A stretch of 64,000 nucleotides of DNA from Diorhabda sublineata. Taxonomy: Eukaryota; Arthropoda; Insecta; Coleoptera; Chrysomelidae. Of the stretch, positions 23,151 through 34,999 are shown piece by piece (the stretch's first letter is position 1; each line of letters opens with the position of its first letter). Made by a program: the position numbers and the translations under genes. Location of the stretch: the NCBI RefSeq assembly GCF_026230105.1, contig NC_079478.1, forward strand, positions 17,871,653 to 17,935,652, read 5' to 3'. The notes under the pieces were generated by a model that saw only the letters and a list, made by a program, of their open reading frames with translations, made no database searches and had not been told where the DNA came from.

Positions 23151-23559
23151 AAAATGATATATTTGCTCCAATTGTTGAGGACAAAAGAGATACTCCAAAA
23201 GCTAATATAAGCTAAATGTGTAGTGTAAAAATATAGGCCACACAACTTTGTCCAAACCACTAAAATTTGTCTCTCCAAACATTCATATTTTGTCAAAATT
23301 TTTCCATTTAAATATTTTTTTTTCATTTTCTTTTTCCAAGAATGGTTTTTATTCTGATGACTATCGTAATGCGGAAAACGAAGATTCATCACCCACATTA
23401 TAATATTGAATTAATTACGGTCTTTCTCCAACCTTTGCAGCTTATGTTTTCGATTTTGGTCTATTGCTTTGACCTATATACGATAGTTGCTACTTAAGTA
23501 TCGCCAATTAAAAAAAATATTTATAATTGGATATGGCTTTATTTTTTTGCAAAATATTT

Positions 23560-24420
23560 TTCATTAAGATCTATACACTTTTACATGCGCTCGAATCAAT
23601 GGTTGACGCATTTTTCCATTTTGATGAGGTACATCCAAAACATATGATTTTAACACATCAATCGCTTCTTCAGGTGTAGAAAAACGTTGATCTGGCAATT
23701 TATTTTTAATCTGCGGGAATAAGAAGAAATCATTGGGTGTCAAACAAGAACTATACGGCTGATAACCCATCAATTTGTTGTTTTGACTGTTCAAAAACGT
23801 TTTTATATGAACTGATATGAATGATTCGATGCGATTGGTTTCCCTGATTTTTTCGTACACTTCTGGCAAACAAATGCTAGTGTATAATTCAGATTTAATC
23901 ATTCTACGTTGCTCTGATGGAACGGTGGCGACATGGCGTCCAGTTATTCCGATAAAACAGAGATCCATGATCGTTGCCTGTCTTTTGAATCATGGAGTTG
24001 AATTCTTTCAGCATTTCTTTACTCCAATCGACATAAGCTTTTTTTTAAACGATTGTCAACATATGCGCTGTCCAACACGAACACATCTTTTTGACAGCCA
24101 AATTTTCATGCAATATTAAGTATATGCGAGTGGAGCTAATGCCCAACATATGTCAAATGTCGATCTTGCAACATTAGTTTAGGCACAGTATCGATGTTTT
24201 TTGGCACAACAGCCGATTTTTGACGACCTTTATGAAATTCATTCTGAAGCGAAGTGCAACCAAAATTGAGTTCAGAAAATCATCGAAACATGATGGCTCG
24301 AAATGGTGCTTCATGACTAAATCGGCACACTGCTATTGGTTTAATCCACTTCGAGTTTTATAATCGAGTGTCGTACAAAATCATCGCACAAAAATTTCGC
24401 GATTTAATTTCAAGATGGAC
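23560..24420 (-). pseudogene. mariner transposase remnant
   Basis: The minus-strand C-terminal frame 23564-23968 contains Y-S-S-C-L-T-P-N-D-F-F-L-F-P-Q-I-K-N-K-L, which corresponds to mariner Y-S-P-D-L-A-P-x-D-F-x-L-F-P with both aspartates altered (T-P-N-D). It then has R-F-S-T-P-E-E-A-I. Further 5' fragments run to about 24420 in other frames. It is a different mariner lineage from copies 1 and 2. It lies upstream (5' side) of gene A and is dead. Confidence 0.65.
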
Positions 24421-25489
24421 GTTTCAAGTATCTAAAAAGAACTCAAATAGCATTCGTATGACATTACGCTCTGAATACGTTCACCATTAAGGGTGTTAGC
24501 TGTCCGAAAATGCCGTATGCGCGAGGTAATAATGTGGCTAAAGTATTTAACCAAATTAAAAAAAAACACTTGCATATTGCAGCCAAAGCAATGTTCTACT
24601 CCGAAGCAAAGACCGATTAACAAAAAACAAAAAAAAACAGATTTACAAACCACCGCACTGTATGTCTCAAATATGAGCGCGCACATCACTGAAATGTAAA
24701 AGAATGTACATAAAAACACTCTGCTTCGGAGTGAATTGAATCTTGAACTTTGCAGTCATCAACTGAAAAACATAAAATGTTGAACAATGAGGGCACAATT
24801 TAACCCCTACGAACGGATGTTTATGTAGAGAAGGTTGCCTAGTTACAGGCGTTGAGCCCAATTTTTATTAGTATCGGTATAAGTGTTTATTATCGGGGCG
24901 GACTCTGCTACACTGTAAATTGCATGGCCAGAAAAAATATTGTTCAGCATAGCTATATCAGATTTGACGTATTCAGATCAGTGTTGCCATATCTCACAAC
25001 TTAAATCTTCCCTCCTTCTCACCCATTATTAATATAATTTAAAATAGTTTTTCTCTAAACTTCCTTGATATTATTTTTCGTTTGCAATATTTTTGTAGTA
25101 AAATGGATATTGTCATATTAAAACAAGAGCGATTTATCTAAGGAAAACATTTTGGTTTTGTTGGTTTCCAAGTCTACTTTTAGGAATTTAAAAACACTAC
25201 TAATGGAGTTTTTAAGGACATATAAAAACTAATCGTAGAGTACAAAGATAAATATAGCCGGCGGCCTCATTATCAAAACATTCCATAGAAATCCTCGGCT
25301 GTGGTTTATTTTAGTTTCTAGTAGCACAGTGTTGCTATCAAATAAAATAAATAGTTAAAAGTTATAAGTGATTGGATACTAAATTTTTCACCCAAATTTA
25401 TCATGTGCTCTTTCTATTATTTAATGTAATACAATTTTCTGGTTATTTTTTCATTTCGATCTCGTTTGATGGGTAGCTAACAAGTTGCC

Positions 25490-26320
25490 TACAAATATTT
25501 GCTGAACTCAAATCGCTTGGCTCCAAGTGCTTCTTCCAGAGCTTCAAACATGTAAAAGTCTCATGGTGAAGTCTGGAGTTGAGGTGGATGATGAAGGGAT
25601 TTTCTGTTTATTATAAACCAATTTCGTCTGCGTTGTAGGTGTCATGAGAAATCTGACGTTGTCGTGAAGTAACAACATTTCGACGGATGGAACAATCGAT
25701 ACTTAAGCTTGATTCGATCCAAGGGATTGCAGTCTTAGGTTGCATTGACGTCCTTGTAAAAAATCTACCTTTGGGACACCCATCCAATGGCAAAAATCCT
25801 TGGCTAACACTTTTTCGCAGAAAATTGAGCTATGGCTTTTGTTTTCCCACTCCATATTTACACGCTTTAATCGGTGGTGTAATAAGGCACCCGTCTCTCA
25901 TCATAATTCATAATTTTACATAAAAATGGGTGCCTCTTCTTCTTCGAAACAATTTTTAAGCATTTGAGAGATTAAAACTCTTGCAGCTTTTTCAACATCA
26001 TTCAGCAACCTTGGGACCCAATGTGTTATGTTTATAATTGAATTAATATTTGCTCTTGTTCTTTCGACATATGAAGCACTATGAAGACTCGATCTTGTTA
26101 GATAAGCTCACAATCACGTATGATGTTGTCATTAATCACATTAGTTTGAGGAGGATGAGAATGGGCATGAATCGCTACACGTTCACGATTTTGCTTGAGT
26201 TCATTTTACCAAACTTCCACTCCTGGGAAAGCAGTCTTTAGTGAATTTCGGCTGATTTCTCGTTTTCATAGACGAAAAACTTTATAATTTTGCGGTGTAC
26301 TACAGAAATGTTCTCACTCA
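25490..26320 (-). pseudogene. degenerate mariner transposase remnant
   Basis: Shifted minus-strand frames give L-L-H-D-N-V-R-F (mariner L-L-H-D-N-A-R-P-H), then S-S-S-T-S-T-P-D-F, then E-A-L-E-E-A-L-G-A-K-R-F-E (x-L-K-x-x-L-x-G-x-x-F-x). The order is right for a mariner C-terminal half, but nearly every motif is damaged. No ends were found. Confidence 0.5.
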
Positions 26321-26680
26321 TTTTAAGGGCTAATAACTTATGCACCGAAAAGCCTGCTGATGTAGTTCCTCTATGTATTCCCAACTAACGCCTAATCACA
26401 CAAGAATACTCTTATCTACTTTCAGCCACAAAAAGTCGTATTTTATCTAATTTATTTTTGCTTTTGGTTGACGCCTCGTAACATTTTCTCTCTAGAGATC
26501 CCAATTTTTCTAAGGTCGTTCCGAAATCAAATGTTTTTAAAAACTTATTTCAGTTAGGTGAACCCTAATCGAACGTTATTTGATAAAATTTCATTCATTT
26601 TCAATAAATAGCTTACGCAATCTTATTCCTTATAATCTGAAAAGCTAAAAGAACAAAAACAATCATTGTTAATATAAAAA

Positions 26681-26686
26681 TTTATT
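26681..26686 (-). terminator. gene B poly(A) signal
   Basis: AATAAA (complement of tttatt) lies 22 bases past the gene B stop codon on the minus strand, as expected for a short 3' UTR. Confidence 0.6.
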
Positions 26687-26707
26687 TTGGAAGCAAAAAT
26701 TATCATA

Positions 26708-29700
26708 TTATTGAGGAGGACAACCACAGCCTAAAAGATCTCCCCCTTGTCCATCTCCTTTAATGAGATTAAATAATGGTACCAATTTATTCATATCCAT
26801 TCTTCTCTGTCTAAACAAATTAACTAACAATCTCAAAGCAACAGCTGCTTCTTCTACTTCACTGAGTGATAGATCTTCAATGTAACAATCTAATAATCTT
26901 TGTCTTTGGACAGTTAAATTGTGACTTTGAGGTGCAATAAACATAAACAGTTCGTCGGGATCGTACAGTATCGTGTCAGTAGCGCCATCTAAAATATTAA
27001 TAATATGTTATACGAAATAATAAAATGAGATTGGTAGGGGAAACATCGTTTATATTAATAAAATGAAAATGTGGAATTTAAGTGGGAAACTTTTGAGAAA
27101 TGATAACAATACTCCTGATTTAAAATACACGATCTTTGATTCAAAAAAATTACAAAAGTATGAAAAACTTATTTGGATATTCACACATCTTAAAACAAAA
27201 ACTAGAAAAAAGTTTCAAAGACAGCAAAATGGATATTTAAAATGTGGATGCATTCTCAGATAATCAAAGAAATGACAAACAAATCGACTTTTTATGTACA
27301 GAAAGAATCTTAGGTAAGAAAATAGCTAACTTGATCATTATCACACACATACAACTTTTACAAATGGTTATATGACAAAAGACATGACAAACTATAAAGA
27401 GCAATATCAAATATTGTTTCATTTGTGATAGTGAAAACTGTACATATCAAACGACATTACAATACAAAGTGGATACTAACCTCGTCCTATAAAAATTGTA
27501 GTTTATGTGAATCTAGGTGTTATTAAAAAGAATAATGCTCTGATTTTCTTTAGCATTCTACTAGCTTGAACCACCGAATATTAACAAGTTGTCTTGTTAA
27601 TATTCGGTGCCTAATTAAAAATGAAAAATCCAAGCATGGTAATCAAGTAAATAAAGATAAATTTACCTGTCGCTTCGCCTTCTCCAGGTACATCAACCAT
27701 AAGAACTTGAGAACTCGTAATATCTACATTTGAATAAGGTTCTTCTAGTAGTGGATCTACATCTATTTGTTTAATTTCAGGCCTCAGTAAACCTAGATTG
27801 AATTTTAAAATTATAATTGTACTTGTTAAAACTAAAATAAACTGTTTATAATAATATAATAAAAATACATAAAGGTTTTCCAGAATTTCTACTAGTGGCT
27901 TTTTGTCCGGAGTGACAATTCGTATCAAAAATATTTGTTAATTTTAAAATAGGATTTGGCTGCAAGGTAACCACTTGAAAAGCCCTGTTATTTAGTTTCT
28001 ACTATATCAAACTAGTTAAAATTGATATTCATACTCATAAAAAAGTAGAAACCATGATCAAAATCTGAAGACTTGCATTCGTAGATCTAAAAGAAATTTC
28101 AAAGACTTATAATAAATAAATGCAATAGAATGTTCCGCCTGATGAACTTCATCTGAAATAATTTTTGTATTTTAGAATGAAATAATTATATATTATCTAG
28201 TTCAAATGAGAAATACCTTATTGTAAACATAAAAAAATGCCCAGTCCTTATAAGTAATATGTGATAGAGGAAGAACCTGGTAGGTGGTATCTCAAAAGTC
28301 ACGGAACTTTTTACAGTAAATCTTCTACACCTACTGAAAATCAAAAGCCACTTCTGGCAGCCCTGTGTGACCAGGGTAGATTAACCTAAAATTTTGAGGA
28401 AAGTAAGAAATAAGATTTATTTTAGTTAAAGTATCAATTATAAAATTTTAGGATATTTCTTTCGACAGTATTTTGTCGTCATGGAATTTTTGCCAGAACA
28501 TTTACCTCTCTCCTAATTTGACAGAACGCTTTTTGTCATTTCATCAGCCTTCCAATTATAATGGAATGAATGAAATAAATAAATAATTCAATTCAAATTC
28601 AATCACCAAAAATCTGCCAGAGCAAAAAACGTGTCCGAGCGAGTACAAGTAAGGCTGTAATTTAGAAACCCACGGATTAGAGTGAGAGAGAGAGAGAGAG
28701 AGAGCTTATTGGGCATCTGTAGACTTTATTAGACGTAGATTTAAAATAACACATACTCGTAATGTAATAGATTTCTCTTAATCTGGTTAAAACATCAGTT
28801 TTGAAAGATTTTTCTGTACCTTGGACGTGGATATTCTCTAGAACAATTCGTAGAAGGTCCATCGCTGTTACCTGTACCTGTGACGTACTTTTATATTTCC
28901 TACTTTACATTTCGAAGGTCCTAACATAGGTATGAATAAAAAGTAGGAATCCTCTAACGGTTTGGAGTGTTGCAGACGATTCAACACCTCAGTAGTCGTT
29001 TACGAACAGTTTTAGAGTGCAGTTCCGTTTTACTCGTGCGTAGATCTTGCTATCACAATAAATATTTTATTCTACAGTATTGCAAAAGAATTTTTTTTTC
29101 TTAAAGATTGACAATATGTTCGTGTAAAGACAATTTTAAAGTATCGTGAGGTATATTTCTACGTGTGTTGATTTGCCTACTTCATTATATAATACTTCAG
29201 ACTTGTACTCTATAGACTTTTTATTTACACTCAGTTCTACATTCTACAATAATGAATTTTTTACAAATATTTATAGCGTTTTGTCAATAATTAGGAGATA
29301 TGTAAATGTTATGGCTAAAATTTTATGTCTAACTAAAATAAATCTTATTTCTTACCCTCTTTAAAATTTTAGGGTAGTCTACACAGCCCACACAGGGCTA
29401 CCAGAAGTGGCTTTTCATTTTCAATAGGTATAGAGTATTTACTGTAGAAAGTTTCGTCACTTTTTAAAATAACCACCTGAAATTGATTACTGGCTTTTGG
29501 CCTATAATAATATCCTCGTGCTGTTGATGAGAGAACTCAAATTTCTTGGTGTAAATGGTAATCAAATTTTTATCTACCTACGACTTTATTTAGTCTATTT
29601 ATATTAATTCAATAATTTCAATAATTCAAATATAACAATATTTGAAAAGTTACTAGAAAAAAGACACTTTATCCTTGTTTTCCGAGATGAAATACAACTT

Positions 29701-32700
29701 TGAAAGATATTTACGACCAATTCAGTAATGAATTAAGTTCATTGGAAATAATCCGTAGACGGTGCAAGTTTATAATAATGAAAATAGAAAGATTGTAAAC
29801 AAGAAGCTCATGATTTGATTGGTTGAAAATAGGATAATGTGATAAACGCTTTACTAGAATGTATTGATATCTAGGTAGCCTAGACCAGTTCCATGTATAA
29901 ACAAAATATTACGTTACCATAGCAACAAACAATAACTTACACAACTTACACAATAAATTAAAAGAAAAAAGATGTCCACCGAAATTGTGAAAATCGAAAA
30001 TTGGAGTATCGAGCCCTCATCAAGAACCTGTATTTAAAAGGGTTAAGAGATAAACAGATTTACGAAGATATGCTTAATACCCTTGGTGATCAATGTCCTT
30101 CGTACGCGACCGTGAAAAATTGGACTGCAAGCTTCTTAAGAGAAAAATTTTCCATTTAAGATGATGGTCGATCGGGAAGGCCAGTTTCTATGTAAGCCCC
30201 CGAAAATATCGATGCAGTTCATGACATGATTTTATCAGACTGTCGAATTGGGCTAAAACGGATATCTGATGCACTGAATATTTCATACGAATGCGTTCAT
30301 CATATAGTTCACGTCAATTTGGACATGAGAAAAACTGCTGCAAATTGGATCCCCAAATGTTTGAATGTTGACTAAAAGCGTGTAAGGGTAGAAGCATCGC
30401 GTGCAATCTGTGCTCGATTTGAAAACGATGTAGACTTCTTAAGCCAAATTGTAACTATGGATGAGACTTGGGTACATTTCTACACTCAAGAAACAAAGCA
30501 ACAATCGATGGAATGGCGACACTCTGGTTCTCCAAGACCTAAGAAGTTTCGTGTCCAAAAATCTGCTGGAAAAGTTTTTGTTTCAGTTTTTTGGGATTGC
30601 CATGGAGTAACCATGATTTATTTTTTGAATAAAGGTAGAACAATAACTGGAAATTACTATTCGACATTATTGACTACTCTACGGGAAAAATTGAAGAGAA
30701 AAGACGCGAAAAGCCATCCAAAAGTATTTTGTTTTTGCACACAAATCTCATGTTGCCATGCAAAAAAATCGTGATTTAGGGTTTGAATTACTAGAACACC
30801 CCCCTTATTCACCAGATTTGGCTCCGTACGACTATCATCTCTTTCCTTAACTGAATAAAAGTTTAAGAGGTCCTAAATTTTCTTTCAACGAGGAGGTAAT
30901 AAAAGCTGTGGAGATCTGGTTTGCAGAGCAAGAAGAAACATTTTTTTTGAAAGGTTTAGAGACGTTGTAGATTCGCTGTAATAAATGTATCCAATTAAGA
31001 GGAGAATATGTTGAGTAATAAAATATTTCAACTAGGGGTTGATGGGAAAAGTTGATAAATTTCTGTGTAAATAAGTGAAAACAAAAAAAATTATTTTCAA
31101 TATTCTTCTCGAAAACTTTGAGGTTAAGAAAGAGACTTATTGAAAATATCCTTGTAAAAAATTGAGCAAATATCTCATGATATATGAGGAGTGATCGGAA
31201 AATGCGGAAAATTAATTTGTTAGAAACAATTTAAAAAAGCATCAAATTTTCTGCACGATTTGAAGTATTTCTGTAGCTTCTTTCGAATTGGCTGTCATCG
31301 ATTCTATCGTGGTCTTTTCTGTCGAAATATTTCCATTCCACTACATTTATTATATATAGGAAGAGCGTAGTTACATGGTGATAAATCTGGTAGGGAAATT
31401 AGATACTTAGACATTGAGAAATACAATTCAAACACGAACTACTAAAGCAACTATAGTACGAGGGCGAGAAGCCTAAACGGCTTCAAACTTCAAACACCTG
31501 ACGATTTGAGATGTATTGGGTTGCTATAAAAATTCATTTACCATATTTTTGAATTATCCATAAGGATTCATGGCGAAAACAAAAGTATTATGCTATTTTC
31601 AATTTCTCGCAACTCACCTATGTCCGTAAGTTCCAATAATTGCTTCTCTTCGGGAGCTGCAAAAAAGTTACATGAGTAATTATATTAAATTATTTATTTA
31701 GATATTATTACTATTATGGAGAGTATAAAAAAAGAAACTTACATTTCTTACACTCTGCATCTTTTGAACAGGCACAAGTTAAGTCTTGAGCTGAAAGTTA
31801 AAAATAGGGATGAAAATTGCAGATTTCTGTAAATGTTGAAATTTTATTATTCAATTTTACTACACATAAAGAGGTGGAAGTTATACCATAAAAATATTTC
31901 TTTTCGCCCTTAACAATTCAATATATAAGGAAATACTGTATCTGTTCTCTGTTCTCTTTAGAGTCATAATATGCTAATTTAGCGTTTTCCAAGTCCTAGA
32001 ATCCATTTACTGCAGTACCAGATATCGGCAATTAATACTTTCAGTTTTATGAATATTTGTATAAGATAACTTCTGATTCGGCTTGTTGGATTTATACATT
32101 ACACGAAAAGTAGTTTCTCTTGATTATAAAAACATATCGCGTTTAATAGAAAAAGATTTTTTTCAAAGTTTTTCGTGAATTAAGATAACATAATCTAAGC
32201 TAAAGTCAACCTTATCAGTTCCTCGGTCAGCTTAACAATATCAAGATACAGTTCGTAATTTAAATATATATAAAAATTGAATAAATAAAAACGTGCATAA
32301 CAATAAGTATTTGCGGTATTCGCACAGGTTTGCTGTGATGTACATATAATGAATAGTGCGGTATATAGTGAGGTGAAAGCATATATCAAAATGAAAATTA
32401 TCTTTAGTGGCAATCTGAGTGGCAAAGATCATTCCAAAAACGGAAACAAATAAAGGAAAGTGTTGATCAGTGGCCGCGAATATGCAGTAATGGCCCAAAA
32501 CAAGTCATAGTAACTAGACTAAAAATAGGTTACACTAAAATTACTCACGAATATTTACTATGTAGAAATAACAAACCTATGTGTGCAAATTGTAAGACAT
32601 ATTAGATTGTACAATACACACGTGGCAAAAATAACAATTTTTCCATACACAGAAATGATGGGGAACATTCAAATTCTATGTTCAATTGTATTTTAAACCA

Positions 32701-34912
32701 TTTTACTGTTTTTCAGCTTGATGGAATTAATGTAACTTCGGATGTCCAAATAGACAGTACTAAAAGTCGCACGGGAATTCAACCGATCCAATTATTGGTA
32801 AAACCGAAATACTAGATTGCTGCATCTGGTAGTTCGATAAACGGATTCTACGATTTCTAAAACGCTAACATAATGTTATTATAATTCTAAACCGAATACT
32901 TTTTTTCACTTATAAATACAAACAAAAAATTAACGAGAGATACTTACGTTGCTGACAAGGTGCTGACGGTGAACATTCGCAATTCAATTCTTCATCTAAA
33001 ATAAATATTGAAATATATATTATTGGTTATATAATAGTTATTTATGCAAAAAGTGAGTGAAGTAATACTTTTTCCAAGAGTAGGACGGTTTGACTTATTC
33101 CTACGAGTTTCATACAAAATCCTTCATACGTCCGTAAACTTAAAAAAATTCGACAAAACTTATATCAATTTTTATTTTGTTATAGCAATATTAAAAGTAC
33201 AACTGTGAGCTAGTAACACTCTTTCTGTGTTTATGCCTTATTTAGTACGCCACTCAATAAAAGAATTATATTCCTTCAAATACTGTTCCTTGGATTTCTC
33301 AAGGAGAAGATTCGTAGTCGCTGCAGTTGCCGATTCAACAACATCTTCTGGTGTGCAGTTTAAACTTTCTTCACTCCAACACTAATAATAATACCACACT
33401 GCTTTTAATTAGACACAAAATGAATTTTCTTGAACGATTACCAAGAAATAAAAGTGTGACAGTTTAAAGGAGAAACGAATTGACTTGAGAAATAGAGCGT
33501 TTTCAGCGTTTAAAACAATTTTATAATTGCGTTAAAAAATGACACGTTACGTCATTTTTTTTTCAACGCAAAAATGTGAAAAAATCGGTCGCTACGGTAC
33601 TTTTTTTCACGTTTTTTGAACGATTTCTATATTACATTCTTTATGAATGCAAATGAATGAAAAAAAAACGTGAATATTATAACGGATGTAGGAAAAGTAA
33701 TTTTCAAATGAGATCCGCACTATTCCTACTAGATTACAGGAGCAATTAGAACCACCCCCAAGCTAGCAATATAGTTTATCGTAAAAACTGCGATTAAACT
33801 TTGGAGAGCAACGCAGTATGAACATGTAGCTATGCTAAAGGACAATGACTTTGTTCATATTTCACAGTAATTGTTCTTGTTGCAATAAAATTATAATTTG
33901 TTGAAACGGATAATGCTCTTTTATTTTAAATCTCATTTAAACAAGTCTACCGTACTCTAGTTATAGATCGATATATTGTAATAACACGATCTGACTAGTT
34001 AAAATGTGAAGCTGCCTATGATGTGACACAAATCACCGTAAACAGACTCCATTCTGTTTTTGATATGTCTGGTGCTTTAATCCATCTTTAGTAAAACATT
34101 TGAGACATTTTTGAAAAAAACATGACTGAGGGGTCGTTCGAGCTCTACTATAATAAAATAGATCGAAGCAGCAAGTTGAAACTTTGTGTGAAACTTTTTG
34201 AGACTTGTTACTAACGCGTGAATAAAGATATACATCGTATAATATTGAATTAAAGATGAATACAAAAAGTCAAAAATCATGATGAAATTGGCATTTTAGT
34301 CATAAATATTGAATATTTGAGAGTTTGCCCAACAAACATAAAACTTTATGGAGCGCTAATGCCGAAATAGTGTCTCAGGTTTTAATAGTCTTGCCTCTAT
34401 AATCCTCCGCCACAAGGAAGATAATATTTAATTTTTTTCACACGCATTTCGTCGTTTTAAGCAATCATGGATTATGTTTTCAAAGTATTTATGAATGTAA
34501 TGTTCTATCTTTCTGTGTTAGATAGTCTTAAGTTGAATCCCAAAATACACGTATATAATCAAAAGCTTCTTACCGTTTTGGTACTGCTGACAAGCAGCGT
34601 CTGGCGAACAGTCACATTCAATTTCTTCTTCTCCTCCTGAGCAAAAAATACGAAAAAATTAAATTGTATCATATAAAATGACAGTTCACACATCGTAATT
34701 TTTTTCAATGTTCTTAGTACCAAAAAATATCTGTTAACCATAATAAATAACTATTGCTTTTTAAAAATATTTGAATATTTGAAAATAATATGATAGTTAT
34801 TATCACAAATTTTATGTGAGGGATATGAACGTATACAAATAATGCCTTCCTACCATTAAGCATACTTTATTATGTATCATCAAAATGATTTACCTTGATA
34901 ATATTGATCCAT
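26708..34912 (-). CDS. gene B: cysteine-repeat protein, 7 exons, 207 aa
   Basis: I do not recognise the family. Exons are 34894-34912 (ATG, MDQYYQ), 34574-34636, 32948-32995, 31743-31790, 31618-31656, 27667-27792 and 26708-26988 (TAA). All introns are GT/AG and phase 1, and the 624 coding bases are open throughout. Exons 2, 3 and 4 each encode one C-x-C-S-x4-C module (Cys 14/16/22, 33/35/41, 49/51/57) followed by Q-Q or K-K, a clear exon-duplication pattern. Residues 60-130 are acidic and Pro-containing (E-E-K-Q-L-L-E-L, D-V-D-P-L-L-E-E-P-Y). Residues 130-195 are predicted helical (SLSEVEEAAVALRLLVNLFR). The C-terminus is Gly-rich, ending G-C-G-C-P-P-Q. No signal peptide is seen, so the Cys-rich part is more likely cytosolic or structural than secreted. 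Intron 2 holds a Crypton and intron 5 holds a mariner and a long-TIR element. A TCE-like motif lies 48 bases upstream of the ATG. Confidence 0.8.
27572..27609. repeat. perfect 17-base hairpin
   Basis: CACCGAATATTAACAAG and its exact reverse complement are separated by TTGT. It lies in gene B intron 6, 59 bases beyond... the 27667 exon edge on the intron side. No run of T follows, and a terminator role is not expected in a eukaryotic intron. Confidence 0.9.
28282..29478. mobile_element. 1.2-kb element with long TIRs (non-autonomous)
   Basis: Bases 28282-28455 reappear as a reverse complement at about 29300-29478. The outer ends are AGGTGGT..TCAAAAGT.ACG and its complement. Shared internal blocks include AAGCCACTTCTGG, GCCCTGTGTG and GTAAGAAATAAGATTTATTTTAG. 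No transposase is visible between the arms, which contain an (AG)n run. It lies in gene B intron 5. The family is not recognised and target duplications were not established. Confidence 0.7.
28684..28704. repeat. (AG)n microsatellite
   Basis: A run of GA dinucleotides lies inside the long-TIR element. It accounts for the Ser-Leu frame on the minus strand at 28677-28862. Confidence 0.95.
29872..31029 (+). mobile_element. mariner element, copy 2 (dead)
   Basis: This is a close relative of the 19464-20601 copy, sharing long near-identical stretches from the 5' flank (CCATGTATAAACAAAATATTACG) to the 3' end (GTTGAGTAATAAAATATTT). The transposase would begin at ATG 29972 (MSTEIVKIENWSIEPS) and end near 30972. 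It keeps the intact first catalytic motif M-D-E-T-W-V-H-F-Y-T (30457 on) and S-P-D-L-A-P-Y-D-Y-H-L-F for the third Asp. In-frame TAA codons and frameshifts break the ORF. It is less deleted than copy 1. It sits inside gene B intron 5, antisense to the gene. Confidence 0.85.
33050..33690 (-). mobile_element. Crypton deletion derivative, copy 2
   Basis: The minus-strand frame at about 33382-33243 encodes P-E-D-V-V-E-S-A-T-A-A-T-T-N-L-L-L-E-K-S (then KEQYLKEYNSFIEW), the N-terminal region typical of Crypton/DUF3504 recombinases. It runs almost directly into the C-terminal tail H-S-C-T-F-N-I-A-I-T-K stop (about 33187-33225), so the catalytic middle is deleted. Flanks match 37375-38535 on both sides (GTAGGACGGTTTGAC..TATTCCTACGAG at one end, TTTATGAA.GCAAATGAATGAAAAAA at the other). 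It lies in gene B intron 2. Confidence 0.75.
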
Positions 34913-34960
34913 TTTATCTATAAACGCGTATTTTTAAACTAATTATGGGAGAAACACAAC

Positions 34961-34971
34961 AAATTTTGACG
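34961..34971 (-). promoter_or_regulatory. TCE-like motif upstream of gene B
   Basis: CGTCAAAATTT on the minus strand lies 48 bases before the gene B ATG. It shares TCAAAATTT exactly with the Drosophila testis TCE (ACATCAAAATTT, recalled). The position fits a short 5' UTR, but AT richness makes chance plausible. Confidence 0.3.
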
Positions 34972-34999
34972 ATAAAACAAATATTTTCTAATTAACTTC

